Shown in pieces: positions 44,374 through 52,986 of a DNA stretch of 64,000 nucleotides (the first letter of the stretch is position 1; each line of letters starts with the position of its first letter). The notes beneath the pieces are model-generated. The model searched no databases, had not been told where the DNA came from, and saw only the letters and a list, made by a program, of their open reading frames with translations. The position numbers and the translations under genes are program-made. This DNA comes from Phaeobacter sp. 22II1-1F12B (lineage in GTDB: Bacteria; Pseudomonadota; Alphaproteobacteria; Rhodobacterales; Rhodobacteraceae), in contig NZ_AQQP01000002.1 of assembly GCF_002210165.1 (NCBI RefSeq), forward strand, positions 372,001 through 436,000, read 5' to 3'.

Positions 44374-45369
44374 ATGTATAGCCAAGGTCTGATCGGCGCT
44401 GACGGTCGCAGCGAGGAAACCCCGGAATTTCTGGCGGCGTTCCAGGCGCGCGTTGATGCGGAAACCAAGATCGAACCGAATGACGATATGCCCGAGGGCT
44501 ATCGCCGCACGCTGGTGCGTCAGATCGGCCAGCACGCCCATTCGGAAATCGTCGGGATGCTCCCCGAGGGCAACTGGATCACCCGCGCGCCGAGCCTGCG
44601 CCGCAAGGCGGCCCTGCTTGCCAAGGTGCAGGACGAAGGCGGCCACGGGCTCTATCTTTATTCCGCGGCAGAAACGCTGGGCGTTTCCCGCAAGCAGATG
44701 ACCGAAGAGTTGCTGGACGGGCGTGCGAAATATTCCTCGATCTTCAACTACCCGACGCTGAGCTGGGCCGATATCGGCATCATCGGCTGGCTGGTCGACG
44801 GTGCGGCGATCATGAACCAGATCCCGCTTTGCCGCTGTTCCTATGGCCCCTATGCCCGCGCGATGATCCGCGTCTGCAAGGAAGAGAGTTTTCACCAGCG
44901 TCAAGGCTATGAAATCGTGATGAAACTGGCGCAGGGCACGCCCGAACAGAAGGCGATGGTGCAGGATGCGCTGAACCGCTGGTGGTGGCCGTCGATCATG
45001 ATGTTCGGCCCGCATGACGCGGACAGCCAGCATTCGGACCAGTCAATGGCCTGGAAAATCAAACGTTTCACCAATGACGAGCTGCGTCAGAAATTCATCG
45101 ACGCCACCGTACCGCAGGCCGAGTATCTCGACCTGACCCTGCCGGACCCGGACCTCAAGTGGAACGAGGAAAAGGGCGGCTATGACCACGGCCCCATCGA
45201 CTGGGACGAGTTCTGGCGCGTGGTGAAGGGTTTCGGCCCGATGGCCAAGGACCGCGTCAAGGCGCGCAAGAAGGCCTGGGACGATGGCGAATGGGTGCGC
45301 GAAGCGGCGCTGGCCCATGCGGAGAAGCGTAAGGCCCGCGCGCAGGCCGCGCCGATGGCAGCCGAGTAA
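44374..45369 (+). CDS. paaA: Phenylacetyl-CoA epoxidase, oxygenase subunit PaaA
   Basis: A 331-residue ferritin-like di-iron protein, the catalytic subunit that epoxidises the aromatic ring of phenylacetyl-CoA. Di-iron ligand regions are visible as [19 protein letters not shown] (ExxH type) and [19 protein letters not shown] lies about ten bases before the ATG. It is followed by a repeat-containing gap of 65 bp, then paaBCDE. Confidence 0.96.
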   Translation: MYSQGLIGADGRSEETPEFLAAFQARVDAETKIEPNDDMPEGYRRTLVRQIGQHAHSEIVGMLPEGNWITRAPSLRRKAALLAKVQDEGGHGLYLYSAAETLGVSRKQMTEELLDGRAKYSSIFNYPTLSWADIGIIGWLVDGAAIMNQIPLCRCSYGPYARAMIRVCKEESFHQRQGYEIVMKLAQGTPEQKAMVQDALNRWWWPSIMMFGPHDADSQHSDQSMAWKIKRFTNDELRQKFIDATVPQAEYLDLTLPDPDLKWNEEKGGYDHGPIDWDEFWRVVKGFGPMAKDRVKARKKAWDDGEWVREAALAHAEKRKARAQAAPMAAE

Positions 45370-45431
45370 GGGGGCTCTGCCCCCGTCCGCCAAGGCGGAC
45401 TCCCCCGGAGTATTTTTAGCAAGAGGAAAAC
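45370..45431 (+). repeat. GC-rich/ATTTT dispersed repeat (copy b) between paaA and paaB
   Basis: Two perfect hairpins in a row, GGGGGC/GCCCCC (45370-45375, 45379-45384) and GTCCGCC/GGCGGAC (45385-45391, 45394-45400), then CCCCCGGAGTATTTTTAGC and AAGAGGAAAAC. It fills the whole paaA-paaB gap. The AAGAGGAAAA end may act as the paaB ribosome site. Confidence 0.8.
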
Positions 45432-45434
45432 GCC

Positions 45435-45716
45435 ATGAGTGGTGAAGTGCCCCTTTGGGAAGTGTTCATCCGGCCCCGCAACGGGTTGGCGCACAAGCAT
45501 GTCGGATCGCTACACGCGACGGACGAGGTAATGGCCCTGCAGGCGGCGCGCGATGTCTATACGCGGCGCGGCGAGGGGAATTCGATCTGGGTGGTGGCCT
45601 CGAACGCAATCACGGCGAGCGATCCGGACCAGGCGGGGGAGAATTTCGAACCCGGTGAGAAAATCTATCGTCACCCGACTTTTTACGAGATTCCGGACGA
45701 AGTGGGGCATATGTGA
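45435..45716 (+). CDS. paaB: Phenylacetyl-CoA epoxidase subunit PaaB
   Basis: A 93-residue PaaB with the signature WEVFIRPRNGLAHKHVGSLHA and NSIWVVASNAI. It is required for activity of the PaaABCE complex. Its stop TGA overlaps the paaC ATG by one base. Confidence 0.95.
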   Translation: MSGEVPLWEVFIRPRNGLAHKHVGSLHATDEVMALQAARDVYTRRGEGNSIWVVASNAITASDPDQAGENFEPGEKIYRHPTFYEIPDEVGHM

Positions 45717-46450
45717 TGGCCCTTTTCGACGCCTTGCTGGAACTCGCCGACGATCATCTGGTGCTGGGTCACCGGGTGAGTGAGTGGTGCGGCCATGCGC
45801 CGATGCTGGAAGAAGACCTTGCCATGCCGAACATGGCGCTGGACGTGATCGGGACCGCGCGGTCCCTGTACGATTACGCAGGCAAGGTCGAAGGCGCCGG
45901 ACGCGATGAGGACGATCTGGCTTATCTGCGGGGCGAGCGCGAGTATCGCAACCTGCTGCTGGTCGAGCGTCCGAACGAGGATTTTGCCCATACCATGCTG
46001 CGCCAACTGTATTTCGCGGCTTTCATGCACCCGTACTGGACGGCGGCGCTGACCAGTCAGGACGAAACCATCCAAGGCATCGCCGGCAAGGCGGTCAAGG
46101 AAATGGCCTATCACATCCGCCATGCGGGGGAGTGGGTTGTGCGCCTTGGCGACGGGACCGAGGAGAGCGCGCGCCGGATGGCGGATGCGGTTCAGTCGCT
46201 TTCAATCTATGTCGGCGAATTGTTCGAGGAAGGCGCGGCCGAAGGGGTGGATGTGCTACCCTCGCGTGCCGCTATCCGCGATGAATGGCTTGCGACGGTC
46301 AAACGTGTGTTTGACGAGGCCGGCCTGACATTCGAGGATTCGAAGTTTCCGCAGACCGGCGGGCGGTCGGGCGTTCATGGCGAAGGCCTTGGACATATGC
46401 TTGCCGAGATGCAATCGGTGCATCGCGCCCATCCGGGGGCGACGTGGTAA
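45716..46450 (+). CDS. paaC: Phenylacetyl-CoA epoxidase structural subunit PaaC
   Basis: A 244-residue ferritin-like partner of PaaA that lost most metal ligands in the family but holds the complex together. Regions: ALFDALLELADDHLVLGHRVSEW and AFMHPYWTAALTSQDETIQGIAGKAVKEMAYHIRHAGEW (recognised by parts). The ATG at 45716 overlaps the paaB stop; paaD's GTG overlaps the paaC stop. Confidence 0.95.
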   Translation: MALFDALLELADDHLVLGHRVSEWCGHAPMLEEDLAMPNMALDVIGTARSLYDYAGKVEGAGRDEDDLAYLRGEREYRNLLLVERPNEDFAHTMLRQLYFAAFMHPYWTAALTSQDETIQGIAGKAVKEMAYHIRHAGEWVVRLGDGTEESARRMADAVQSLSIYVGELFEEGAAEGVDVLPSRAAIRDEWLATVKRVFDEAGLTFEDSKFPQTGGRSGVHGEGLGHMLAEMQSVHRAHPGATW

Positions 46451-46941
46451 CCACGGCCACATCTCTGGACGAGGCGCGCGCCTGGGCGGCGGCCTCTGCG
46501 GTGCCGGATCCGGAGGTGCCCTGCGTGACGGTGGCCGATCTTGGCATCCTGCGCTGGGTCCGGGTTGAGGATGGTACCGCCGTTGCCGGGGTGACGCCGA
46601 CCTATTCTGGCTGCCCGGCGGTGCTTGCCATCGAACTGGCGGTCGAGACCGCGCTGCTGGATGCCGGGTTCGAGGCCCGGGTGGAGCGGGTCATGTCGCC
46701 GCCCTGGACCACCGACTGGATCACCGAAGAGGGGCGCGAAAAGCTGCGAGACTACGGCATCGCGCCACCGGTAGAGCAATCGGGATCGAAGCTGGCGCTC
46801 TTTGGCGAGACAAAGGTCGCCTGCCCGAAATGCGGCTCGGATCATACCGAGAAGCTGTCGGAATTCGGCTCTACCGCCTGCAAGGCGCATTACCGCTGCA
46901 ATGCCTGCGGCGAACCCTTTGACTATTTCAAATGCATCTGA
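46444..46941 (+). CDS. paaD: Phenylacetate degradation protein PaaD (Fe-S assembly-like, DUF59)
   Basis: A 165-residue protein. Residues about 20-85 are a MIP18/DUF59 domain (VPDPEVPCVTVADLGILR, TYSGCPAVLAIE), and the C-terminus has a zinc-ribbon-like pair CPKCGSDHT and CNACGEPF. It is thought to help mature the Fe-S protein PaaE or the di-iron site. Start is GTG at 46444, overlapping paaC by seven bases. Confidence 0.93.
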   Translation: MVTTATSLDEARAWAAASAVPDPEVPCVTVADLGILRWVRVEDGTAVAGVTPTYSGCPAVLAIELAVETALLDAGFEARVERVMSPPWTTDWITEEGREKLRDYGIAPPVEQSGSKLALFGETKVACPKCGSDHTEKLSEFGSTACKAHYRCNACGEPFDYFKCI

Positions 46942-46951
46942 GGACACGTCC

Positions 46952-48001
46952 ATGTTTCATAACCTGACCATCAGCGAGATCCGCCGTGAAACCGACGATT
47001 CCGTCGCAATCAGTTTCGACGTGCCCGAGGATCTGCGCAGCGCTTTCACTTATAAACCCGGACAGTATCTGACTCTGCGGTCGGACGTGAACGGAGCGGA
47101 TATCCGGCGTTCTTACTCCATCGCCTCGGCGCCGGGCGCGCCGCTGACCGTTGGTGTCAAACAGGTGCCGGACGGGGCGTTTTCGACCTTCTGCCAGTCG
47201 CTTGAACCCGGTTCGACCCTTGCGGTGATGGCGCCCGAAGGCCGGTTCGTTGCCTCGGAAGAAGAGAAACTGGTGCTGATCGCGGCCGGCTCGGGGATTA
47301 CGCCGATGATGGCGATTGCCGCCGATGCGCTGTCGCGCGGGGCCGAAGTGACGCTGATCTATGGCAACCGCCAGACCAACAGCATCATGTTCCGTTCGGC
47401 GCTTGAGGCGATGAAGGACAAGTATCTCAACCGTTTCACCCTGATCCATATCCTCAGCCGCGAAGAGCAGGACGTACCGATCTTGAACGGCCGCGTTTGT
47501 GGTGAAAAGATCACCCAGCTGGCGCAGGCCGGTGCGGTGGATCTCGAGTCCGCCGATGGGATTTTCCTCTGCGGCCCGGGCGAGATGATTGACGATGTGA
47601 GCGCGACGCTCGAGGCAAAGGGCATCGACCGCGCCCGCGTTCATTTCGAACGTTTCACGCAGGATGGCGAAGCCCCGCGCAAGCCGCGCTCGGAGGCGGC
47701 GGATGCCGCCGCCAGGTCCGGTGTGGCCGTGACCGTGGTGCTTGATGGTGCCTCGCGCAATTTCACCGTGCAGGAAAGCGACGATACGGTTCTGGACGCC
47801 GCCGCGCGTCAGGGGCTGGAGCTGCCGTTCTCCTGCAAGGGCGGCATGTGCTGCACCTGCCGCTGCAAGGTGGCCGAAGGCTCGGCCGAGATGGCGGTGA
47901 ACTACTCGCTCGAGCCGTGGGAGACCGAAGCAGGGTTCGTACTTGCCTGCCAAACGCGCCCGACCAGCGAAAAACTCGTGCTGGATTTCGACGCGGCTTG
48001 A
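46952..48001 (+). CDS. paaE: Phenylacetyl-CoA epoxidase reductase subunit PaaE
   Basis: A 349-residue FNR-type reductase with an N-terminal FAD domain (RRSYSIASAPGAPLTVGVK), an NAD(P)H domain (VLIAAGSGITPMMAIA) and a C-terminal plant-type [2Fe-2S] ferredoxin (FSCKGGMCCTCRCKV...LACQT). It passes electrons from NADPH to PaaAC. I use the ATG at 46952 (MFHNLTISEIRRETDD); the longer open frame only overlaps paaD. Other paa genes (G, Z, J, K, H) are not in the window. Confidence 0.95.
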   Translation: MFHNLTISEIRRETDDSVAISFDVPEDLRSAFTYKPGQYLTLRSDVNGADIRRSYSIASAPGAPLTVGVKQVPDGAFSTFCQSLEPGSTLAVMAPEGRFVASEEEKLVLIAAGSGITPMMAIAADALSRGAEVTLIYGNRQTNSIMFRSALEAMKDKYLNRFTLIHILSREEQDVPILNGRVCGEKITQLAQAGAVDLESADGIFLCGPGEMIDDVSATLEAKGIDRARVHFERFTQDGEAPRKPRSEAADAAARSGVAVTVVLDGASRNFTVQESDDTVLDAAARQGLELPFSCKGGMCCTCRCKVAEGSAEMAVNYSLEPWETEAGFVLACQTRPTSEKLVLDFDAA

Positions 48002-48032
48002 ATCTCGTGTCGGGATTTGATTGCCTCATGGC

Positions 48033-48659
48033 ATGACTGATCCCGATCTGGAGGCAGCCTACGCGCTGCGAACCCCCGATGATTCCCGTCGGCTTTATGC
48101 CGACTGGGCCGATGATTATGACATGACATTCGCGGCGCAGGAGGATTACGAACTCCACCTGCACACCGCGCGCGCCTTTGCGCAGGCAGGCGGCAAGGGC
48201 CCCGTGCTGGACGTGGGCGCTGGCACCGGCCTTTGCGGTCTGGCGCTGGCCGGGCACCGGATGAAACCGGTCGATGCGGTCGACATCTCGCCCGAGATGC
48301 TGGCCGTGGCGATGAAAAAGAGCGTGTACCGCAAGTCCTTCGAGGCTGATCTGACCGTCGGCCTGCCGATGGAGGATGAAAGCTACGAGGGTATCGTGTC
48401 CTCGGGCACCTTCACCACCGGGCATGTGGGTCCGGATGCCATCGACGCCCTGCTGCCGGTCGCCTGCAAGGGCGCGGTTTTCGCGCTCTCGGTCAACAAG
48501 AAACATTACGTCTCGGAAGGGTTCGAGGCGAAATTCGCCGAGTTGTCCAAGGGCGCGATCGAAGGACTCGAGCTGATCGAGACCAAGATCTTTGGCGCCA
48601 AGGCGACCGGCGCCCACAAGGAAGATACCGCGCTGATCGCGGTTTTCCGCAAGGCGTAA
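48033..48659 (+). CDS. Class I SAM-dependent methyltransferase
   Basis: A 208-residue Rossmann methyltransferase. SAM motif I is VLDVGAGTGLCGLALAG, motif II AVDISPEMLAVA, and the region IVSSGTFTTGHVGPDA follows. Substrate unknown. ATG at 48033 is favoured over a TTG four codons upstream. It starts 31 bases after paaE and may be in the same transcript, but it is not a known paa gene. Confidence 0.85.
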   Translation: MTDPDLEAAYALRTPDDSRRLYADWADDYDMTFAAQEDYELHLHTARAFAQAGGKGPVLDVGAGTGLCGLALAGHRMKPVDAVDISPEMLAVAMKKSVYRKSFEADLTVGLPMEDESYEGIVSSGTFTTGHVGPDAIDALLPVACKGAVFALSVNKKHYVSEGFEAKFAELSKGAIEGLELIETKIFGAKATGAHKEDTALIAVFRKA

Positions 48660-48673
48660 GCTTGAAATGAAAA

Positions 48674-48705
48674 GGCCGGCGCCCCACAAGGCACCGGCCC
48701 TTTTG
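48674..48705. terminator. Bidirectional terminator after the methyltransferase gene
   Basis: GGCCGG (48674-48679) pairs with CCGGCC (48694-48699), with further GCC/GGC pairing inside; AAA precedes and CTTTT follows, so the hairpin can terminate on both strands between convergent genes. Confidence 0.8.
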
Positions 48706-48721
48706 GTCCGAAGACGCAGGC

Positions 48722-49501
48722 CTAGCGCCCTTTCCAGACCGGATCGCGTTTCTCGGCAAAGGCGCGCGCGCCTTCCATCTGGTCCTCGGAGGAATAGAGC
48801 ACATCCACCGTCGCCAGATGCCGCCCGGTAATCCGGTTCATCGCATCCTGAAACTTGGAATCCTCGGCGTCGCGCACGATTTCCTTGATCGCCGCATAGA
48901 CCAACGGCGGACCCGAGGCGAGCAGCCGCGCCTGCTCCCACACGCGCTCCATCAGCTTGTCCGAGGGCACCACCTCGTTCACCAGTCCCCAGCGATGCGC
49001 CTCATGCACGTCGAACCAGCGCCCGGTCAGCAAAAGCTCCATCGCGATGTGATAGGGGATGCGCTTGGGCAGCTTGATGCTGGCCGCGTCGGCCACCGTG
49101 CCTGAACGGATTTCCGGCAAAGCAAAAGTGGCATGTTCGGCCGCGATGATGATATCAGCGCTTAGCGCCAGCTCCAGCCCGCCGCCAAAGGCGATGCCGT
49201 TGACCGCCGCGATCACCGGCTTGTTCATGTCGCGCATTTCCTGCAGGCCACCAAAGCCACCAACACCGTAATTGCCATCAACCGCGTCGCCATCCGCCGC
49301 CGCTTTCAGATCCCAGCCGGGGCAAAAGAACTTTTCCCCGCCCCCGGTGATAATAGCGACGCGCATATCCGGATCGTCCCGGAAATCGCGGAACACCTCG
49401 CCCATCTCCACTGAGGTCTTGAGGTCGATGGCATTGGCCTTGGGCCGGTCCAGCGTGACCAGCAATACGCCGCCATCGCGTTCAGTTTTCAACGGGCTCA
49501 T
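48722..49501 (-). CDS. Enoyl-CoA hydratase/isomerase (CaiD/carnitinyl-CoA dehydratase-like)
   Basis: A 259-residue crotonase-fold enzyme. Oxyanion-hole segments are FCPGWDLKAAADG and VNGIAFGGGLELALSADIIIA; LPEIRSGTVADAASIKLPKRIPYHIAMELLLTGR (read as parts) gives the catalytic-acid region. The pattern is closest to CaiD-type racemases/dehydratases. The start overlaps the upstream acyl-CoA synthetase stop by four bases. In this operon it could hydrate a crotonobetainyl-CoA-like intermediate; the substrate is inferred. Confidence 0.87.
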   Translation of the reverse strand: MSPLKTERDGGVLLVTLDRPKANAIDLKTSVEMGEVFRDFRDDPDMRVAIITGGGEKFFCPGWDLKAAADGDAVDGNYGVGGFGGLQEMRDMNKPVIAAVNGIAFGGGLELALSADIIIAAEHATFALPEIRSGTVADAASIKLPKRIPYHIAMELLLTGRWFDVHEAHRWGLVNEVVPSDKLMERVWEQARLLASGPPLVYAAIKEIVRDAEDSKFQDAMNRITGRHLATVDVLYSSEDQMEGARAFAEKRDPVWKGR

Positions 49502-51528
49502 GTCTTTGCCTTTCGGATCAGGGCATCCGCCGCCACAGCCCTTTCGGGCGTGCAGATCAGCGGATTGATTTCAATTTCGCTCAAGGTTTCTGCGTGAGCC
49601 GTAACATAGGCCTGTACCGCTTCGACCGCATCAAGCAGGGATTTCATACAGATACCGGGCTTGCCGCGATACCCGTTCAGCACCGGCGCGCAGGCCAGTT
49701 TCTGCACTGCACTGGCGACGGCCTCACGGTCACTGGGCACCAGCAGCGACACGGTATCGCGCAAAAGCTCGGTCTGCACCCCGCCCGCCCCAATCGTAAG
49801 GACGAACCCGTGCGCCGGGTCCAGCGTGACCCCGACCAGCAGTTCCGCCACCGCGCCGCCGATCAACTCTTCGACAAGGTAACCGCCGGCGCTCATGCCG
49901 GTTGCCGCCGCCTCGATCTCGGCCGCCGTCAGGCCCAGCACAACCGCGCCATGTTCCGATTTATGGGCAAGCCCGGTACCCTTGAGCACCAGCGGCGCGC
50001 GCAATTCGCCCGCCATGCCCGCCGCTTCTTCCGGTGTTTCGGCCAGACGCGACTGCGGCACGTCCAGCCCGAAACCCGCCAGCGCCTGCTTGGCCTCGGA
50101 TTCACCGATCAGCTCGATATCTTCCCGCTGACCGGGCAGAAGCACAGGATCGCACAAGTCGCCAGAAACACGCCCAAGCCGCGCGGCGGCCTCGGCGGCG
50201 ATCAGCGCCTCGCGCATCCCGCAGAGCGGCACCACGCCCCCCGCCATCAACCGTTGTGCCACGTCCGACGGCATCAACTCCGGCAGGCTGGAGACCACGG
50301 CAAACGGCCGACCGGTTTCCCTACGCACCCCAAGCGCCGCCTCGGTGGCGCATTCCCATGCGCTGGCATCCGTATGAGGGTAATCCACGACGCTCAGCGT
50401 CAGCGCGATATCCGCGCCAGTCATCCCCGACCAGGCCCGCGTCATGGCAGGCGCGTCGCCCCAGATATAGGTGTGGTAATCCAGAGGGTTGGCCAGTGCC
50501 ACCATCGGCCCCAGTGCCGAACGCAGGCCGTCCTTCTGGCAGGGCTCCAGCGCCGGAAACACCAGATCGCGCGGTTCCGCCAGATCAGCGATCAGGCTCG
50601 CCTCGCCCCCCGAGCAGCTGATCGACGCGATCCGGTTCGAGGCCAGAGGGCCCACACAATGCAACAGCTTCAGCGTCTCGAGAAATTCCGGCAGGTCCCG
50701 AACCCGCACGAACCCCAGCCGGTCCAGCAAGGCCTGCGCCCCCGCATCGCTCCCGGCGAGCGAAGCCGTATGCGAAACCGTCGCCCGTCGCGCCTGCTCC
50801 GAGGCCCCGACCTTGAGCGCGACAACCGGAACCCGCTTTTCGCGCGCGGCACGGGCCAGAACCTCCCATTGCCGCAGATCGCCGAACCCTTCGATGTGCA
50901 GACCGATGGCCGTAACCCTCGGGTCGTCGAGCATGGCAAGCGCAAGCTCCGCCTGCGAGGTCTGCGCCATGTTTCCGCAGGTCAGCATGTAACCAATGGG
51001 CAGCCCCCGGCGCTGCATCGTCATGTTGATGGCGATGTTCGAAGACTGGGTCAGAATGGCGACCCCGGAGTCGACAGGGCTCATCCCATGCTGGTCCGGC
51101 CATATTGCCGCCCCGTCGAGCGCATTGACAAAGCCATAGCAGTTCGGCCCAAAGATCGGCATGTCACCAGCCCCCTCCAGCAAGCGCGCCTGTAATTCCA
51201 CGCCGGACGCGTCCTCTTCATGCGCCTCGGAAAAACCGGAGGCAAAACAGACAGCCCCGCCAGCACCAAGGCTCCGCAACTCCTCCACGATGTCGATCGT
51301 CGCATGCCGGTTCACACCAATGAACGCGACATCGATATCTCCCTCCCATTCAGAGAGAGAACGCACTGAAGCCATCCCGGCAATTTCCTTGCCACCGGGA
51401 TGCACGGGAAAGATGTCGCCCTCAAAGCCGATCTGCCGCGCGGCACCGATGATCGATGCACACCATGTACCGCCGCCCACAACTGCAATGCTTCGCGGGG
51501 ATAACATGCGCTTCATATCACGCGCCAT
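49498..51528 (-). CDS. ADP-forming acyl-CoA synthetase (acetate--CoA ligase family)
   Basis: A 676-residue NDP-forming CoA ligase. The N-terminal CoA-binding Rossmann domain (SPRSIAVVGGGTWCASII), a succinyl-CoA-ligase-like domain with the phospho-His in ATVSHTASLAGSD, and a C-terminal ATP-grasp domain (about 450-670; LKGTGLAHKSEHGAVVLGL, EIEINPLIC) are all on one chain. It would activate a carboxylic acid as its CoA thioester with ATP hydrolysis to ADP. It is coupled to the hydratase gene and shares the cluster with an acyl-CoA dehydrogenase, which supports a role in acid activation. Confidence 0.87.
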   Translation of the reverse strand: MARDMKRMLSPRSIAVVGGGTWCASIIGAARQIGFEGDIFPVHPGGKEIAGMASVRSLSEWEGDIDVAFIGVNRHATIDIVEELRSLGAGGAVCFASGFSEAHEEDASGVELQARLLEGAGDMPIFGPNCYGFVNALDGAAIWPDQHGMSPVDSGVAILTQSSNIAINMTMQRRGLPIGYMLTCGNMAQTSQAELALAMLDDPRVTAIGLHIEGFGDLRQWEVLARAAREKRVPVVALKVGASEQARRATVSHTASLAGSDAGAQALLDRLGFVRVRDLPEFLETLKLLHCVGPLASNRIASISCSGGEASLIADLAEPRDLVFPALEPCQKDGLRSALGPMVALANPLDYHTYIWGDAPAMTRAWSGMTGADIALTLSVVDYPHTDASAWECATEAALGVRRETGRPFAVVSSLPELMPSDVAQRLMAGGVVPLCGMREALIAAEAAARLGRVSGDLCDPVLLPGQREDIELIGESEAKQALAGFGLDVPQSRLAETPEEAAGMAGELRAPLVLKGTGLAHKSEHGAVVLGLTAAEIEAAATGMSAGGYLVEELIGGAVAELLVGVTLDPAHGFVLTIGAGGVQTELLRDTVSLLVPSDREAVASAVQKLACAPVLNGYRGKPGICMKSLLDAVEAVQAYVTAHAETLSEIEINPLICTPERAVAADALIRKAKT

Positions 51529-51560
51529 TCATCAACCTCTTCAAATCTGGATAGTCCGGA

Positions 51561-51595
51561 TGCCTCCGGCGGGGATATTTTGAAACCCAAAGAAG
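51561..51595 (+). repeat. GC-rich/ATTTT dispersed repeat (copy c)
   Basis: GCCTCCGGCGGGGATATTTT then ACCCAAAGAAG: same element as at 39.3 and 45.4 kb. It faces an inverted copy 135 bases away. A perfect 14-bp palindrome, GCAGGGG CCCCTGC, follows at 51595-51608. Confidence 0.75.
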
Positions 51596-51693
51596 CAGGG
51601 GCCCCTGCGCTATTGGTAACCATTTGTTGACCATCTTGAGCCATGCTGGAAAAGCGGTACAGGCGGGGACGTCGATGATCGCACCCGAAGAAG

Positions 51694-51720
51694 CCCCCTG
51701 TTGCCTGACGCGGCAGGGGG
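51694..51720. repeat. Hairpin within the repeat-flanked spacer
   Basis: CCCCCTG (51694-51700) and CAGGGGG (51714-51720) form a 7-bp stem with a 13-base loop in the 293-bp gap between the two genes. The gap (51529-51821) holds no gene that I can support. Confidence 0.55.
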
Positions 51721-51730
51721 TGGATTCATT

Positions 51731-51790
51731 CTTCTTCCTCTTCTTTGGGTCAAAAATATCCCGGGGGTCCGGGGGCAGAGCCCCCGGTTC
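51731..51790 (-). repeat. GC-rich/ATTTT dispersed repeat (copy d, inverted)
   Basis: On the minus strand it reads GGGGGCTCTGCCCCCGG, then CCCCCGGGATATTTTTGACCCAAAGAAGAGGAAG (in parts), matching copy b with the hairpin GGGGGC/GCCCCC. It lies right behind the acyl-CoA dehydrogenase stop and faces copy c. Confidence 0.8.
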
Positions 51791-51821
51791 GACCGAAGCT
51801 TCCCAAACGAAGTCATCTCGG

Positions 51822-52982
51822 TCATGCGCCAAGCGGACGCAGCAGATCCCGGCTTATGATGTGGCGCTGGATTTCGGACGTCCCGTCCCAGATCCTTTCA
51901 ACGCGCGCGTCGCGCCAGAAGCGTTCGAGCGGATAGTCGTCCATCAGCCCCATGCCGCCATGGATCTGGATCGCCGCGTCAGTGACTCTGGCCAACATCT
52001 CGCTGGCGTAAAGCTTGGCCGAGGCGATTTCGCGGTTCGACGGCAGGCCCTTGTCCAGCCGGTCGGCAGCGGCAAGAGTCAGCAGGTCGGCGGCGTCGAT
52101 TTCGGTGATCATATCGGCTAGCTGAAAGCTCACGCCCTGAAACTTGCCGATGGGCTGACCGAACTGTTCCCGCTCGGCCGAATAGTTCAGCGCGTAATCG
52201 AACACCCGGCGGGCGCGACCGACAGACATGGTCGCAACCGTGATCCGCGTCGCATAGAGCCACGTGTTCATCACGTCGAAACCGCCGTCGACTTCGCCAA
52301 GCACCTGCACGTCCGGAAGGCGGCAATCGTCGAATTCGAGGATCATGTTCTTGTAGCCGCGGTGGCTGACCGATTTGTAACCGTCCCGGATGGTGAAACC
52401 GGGCGTGCCGCGGTCCACGAGAAACGCGGTGATCCGTTTCTTGGGCCCTTTTGGCGTCTGGTCCTCACCCGTCGCGATGAAAACGATGACGAAATCCGCG
52501 TGGTCGGCGCCCGAAATGAAGTGTTTCGTGCCATTCACCACCCAGTCGCCTCCGTCCCGGCGCGCGACGCATTTCATGCCACGCACGTCCGAGCCTGCAC
52601 CCGGTTCGGTCATTGCCAGCGCGTCCATCCGCTCGCCGCGCACGGCGGGCATCAGGTAGCGTTCCTTCTGCTCTCCTTCGCAGGCCATCAGGATGTTCTG
52701 GGGGCGGCCGAAGAAATGGTTCAGCGCCATTGACCCCCGCCCGAGTTCCCGCTCGACCAGCGCGAACTCGAGGTGGCTCAGCCCGGCACAACCAACGCTT
52801 TCGGGGAAGTTGCAGGCGTAGAAGCCAAGATCCAGCGTCTTGCGCTTGATCTCCTCGGCGATTTCCGCCGGCACTTCACCGGTACGTTCGACCAGTTCCT
52901 CGTGGGGGTAGATCTCCTTTTCGACAAAGCTCCGCACGGTGGAGACGATCATCTCCTGCTCGTCGGTCAATCCGTATTGCAT
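51822..52982 (-). CDS. Acyl-CoA dehydrogenase
   Basis: A 386-residue FAD enzyme with the three ACAD parts: N-terminal helical domain, middle beta domain with LAMTEPGAGSDVRGMK and C-terminal domain ending in GTSEIQRHIISRDLL, where the Glu is the catalytic base position. GGGMGLMDDYPLERFWRDAR (as IHGGMGLM...ERFWRDAR) is the second signature. It ends ahead of the dioxygenase gene by four bases. Substrate could be a betainyl-CoA in light of the neighbours; this is inference. Confidence 0.92.
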   Translation of the reverse strand: MQYGLTDEQEMIVSTVRSFVEKEIYPHEELVERTGEVPAEIAEEIKRKTLDLGFYACNFPESVGCAGLSHLEFALVERELGRGSMALNHFFGRPQNILMACEGEQKERYLMPAVRGERMDALAMTEPGAGSDVRGMKCVARRDGGDWVVNGTKHFISGADHADFVIVFIATGEDQTPKGPKKRITAFLVDRGTPGFTIRDGYKSVSHRGYKNMILEFDDCRLPDVQVLGEVDGGFDVMNTWLYATRITVATMSVGRARRVFDYALNYSAEREQFGQPIGKFQGVSFQLADMITEIDAADLLTLAAADRLDKGLPSNREIASAKLYASEMLARVTDAAIQIHGGMGLMDDYPLERFWRDARVERIWDGTSEIQRHIISRDLLRPLGA

Positions 52983-52986
52983 GTAA

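Noticed and set aside
44266-45033. Upstream extension of the epimerase-like gene
   Set aside because: The extra 256 codons are antisense to paaA; the Rossmann opening begins at 44265.
49594-51195. 533-codon plus-strand frame opposite the ADP-forming CoA synthetase
   Set aside because: Arg/Pro/His-rich composition typical of antisense frames; no domain.
51595-51608. 14-bp palindrome GCAGGGG-CCCCTGC as a regulator site
   Set aside because: It directly abuts a dispersed repeat, so it is more simply part of that element.
51518-51832. 104-codon minus-strand open frame between acyl-CoA synthetase and acyl-CoA dehydrogenase genes
   Set aside because: It runs through two copies of a dispersed repeat and their hairpins and has no recognisable domain or ribosome site.
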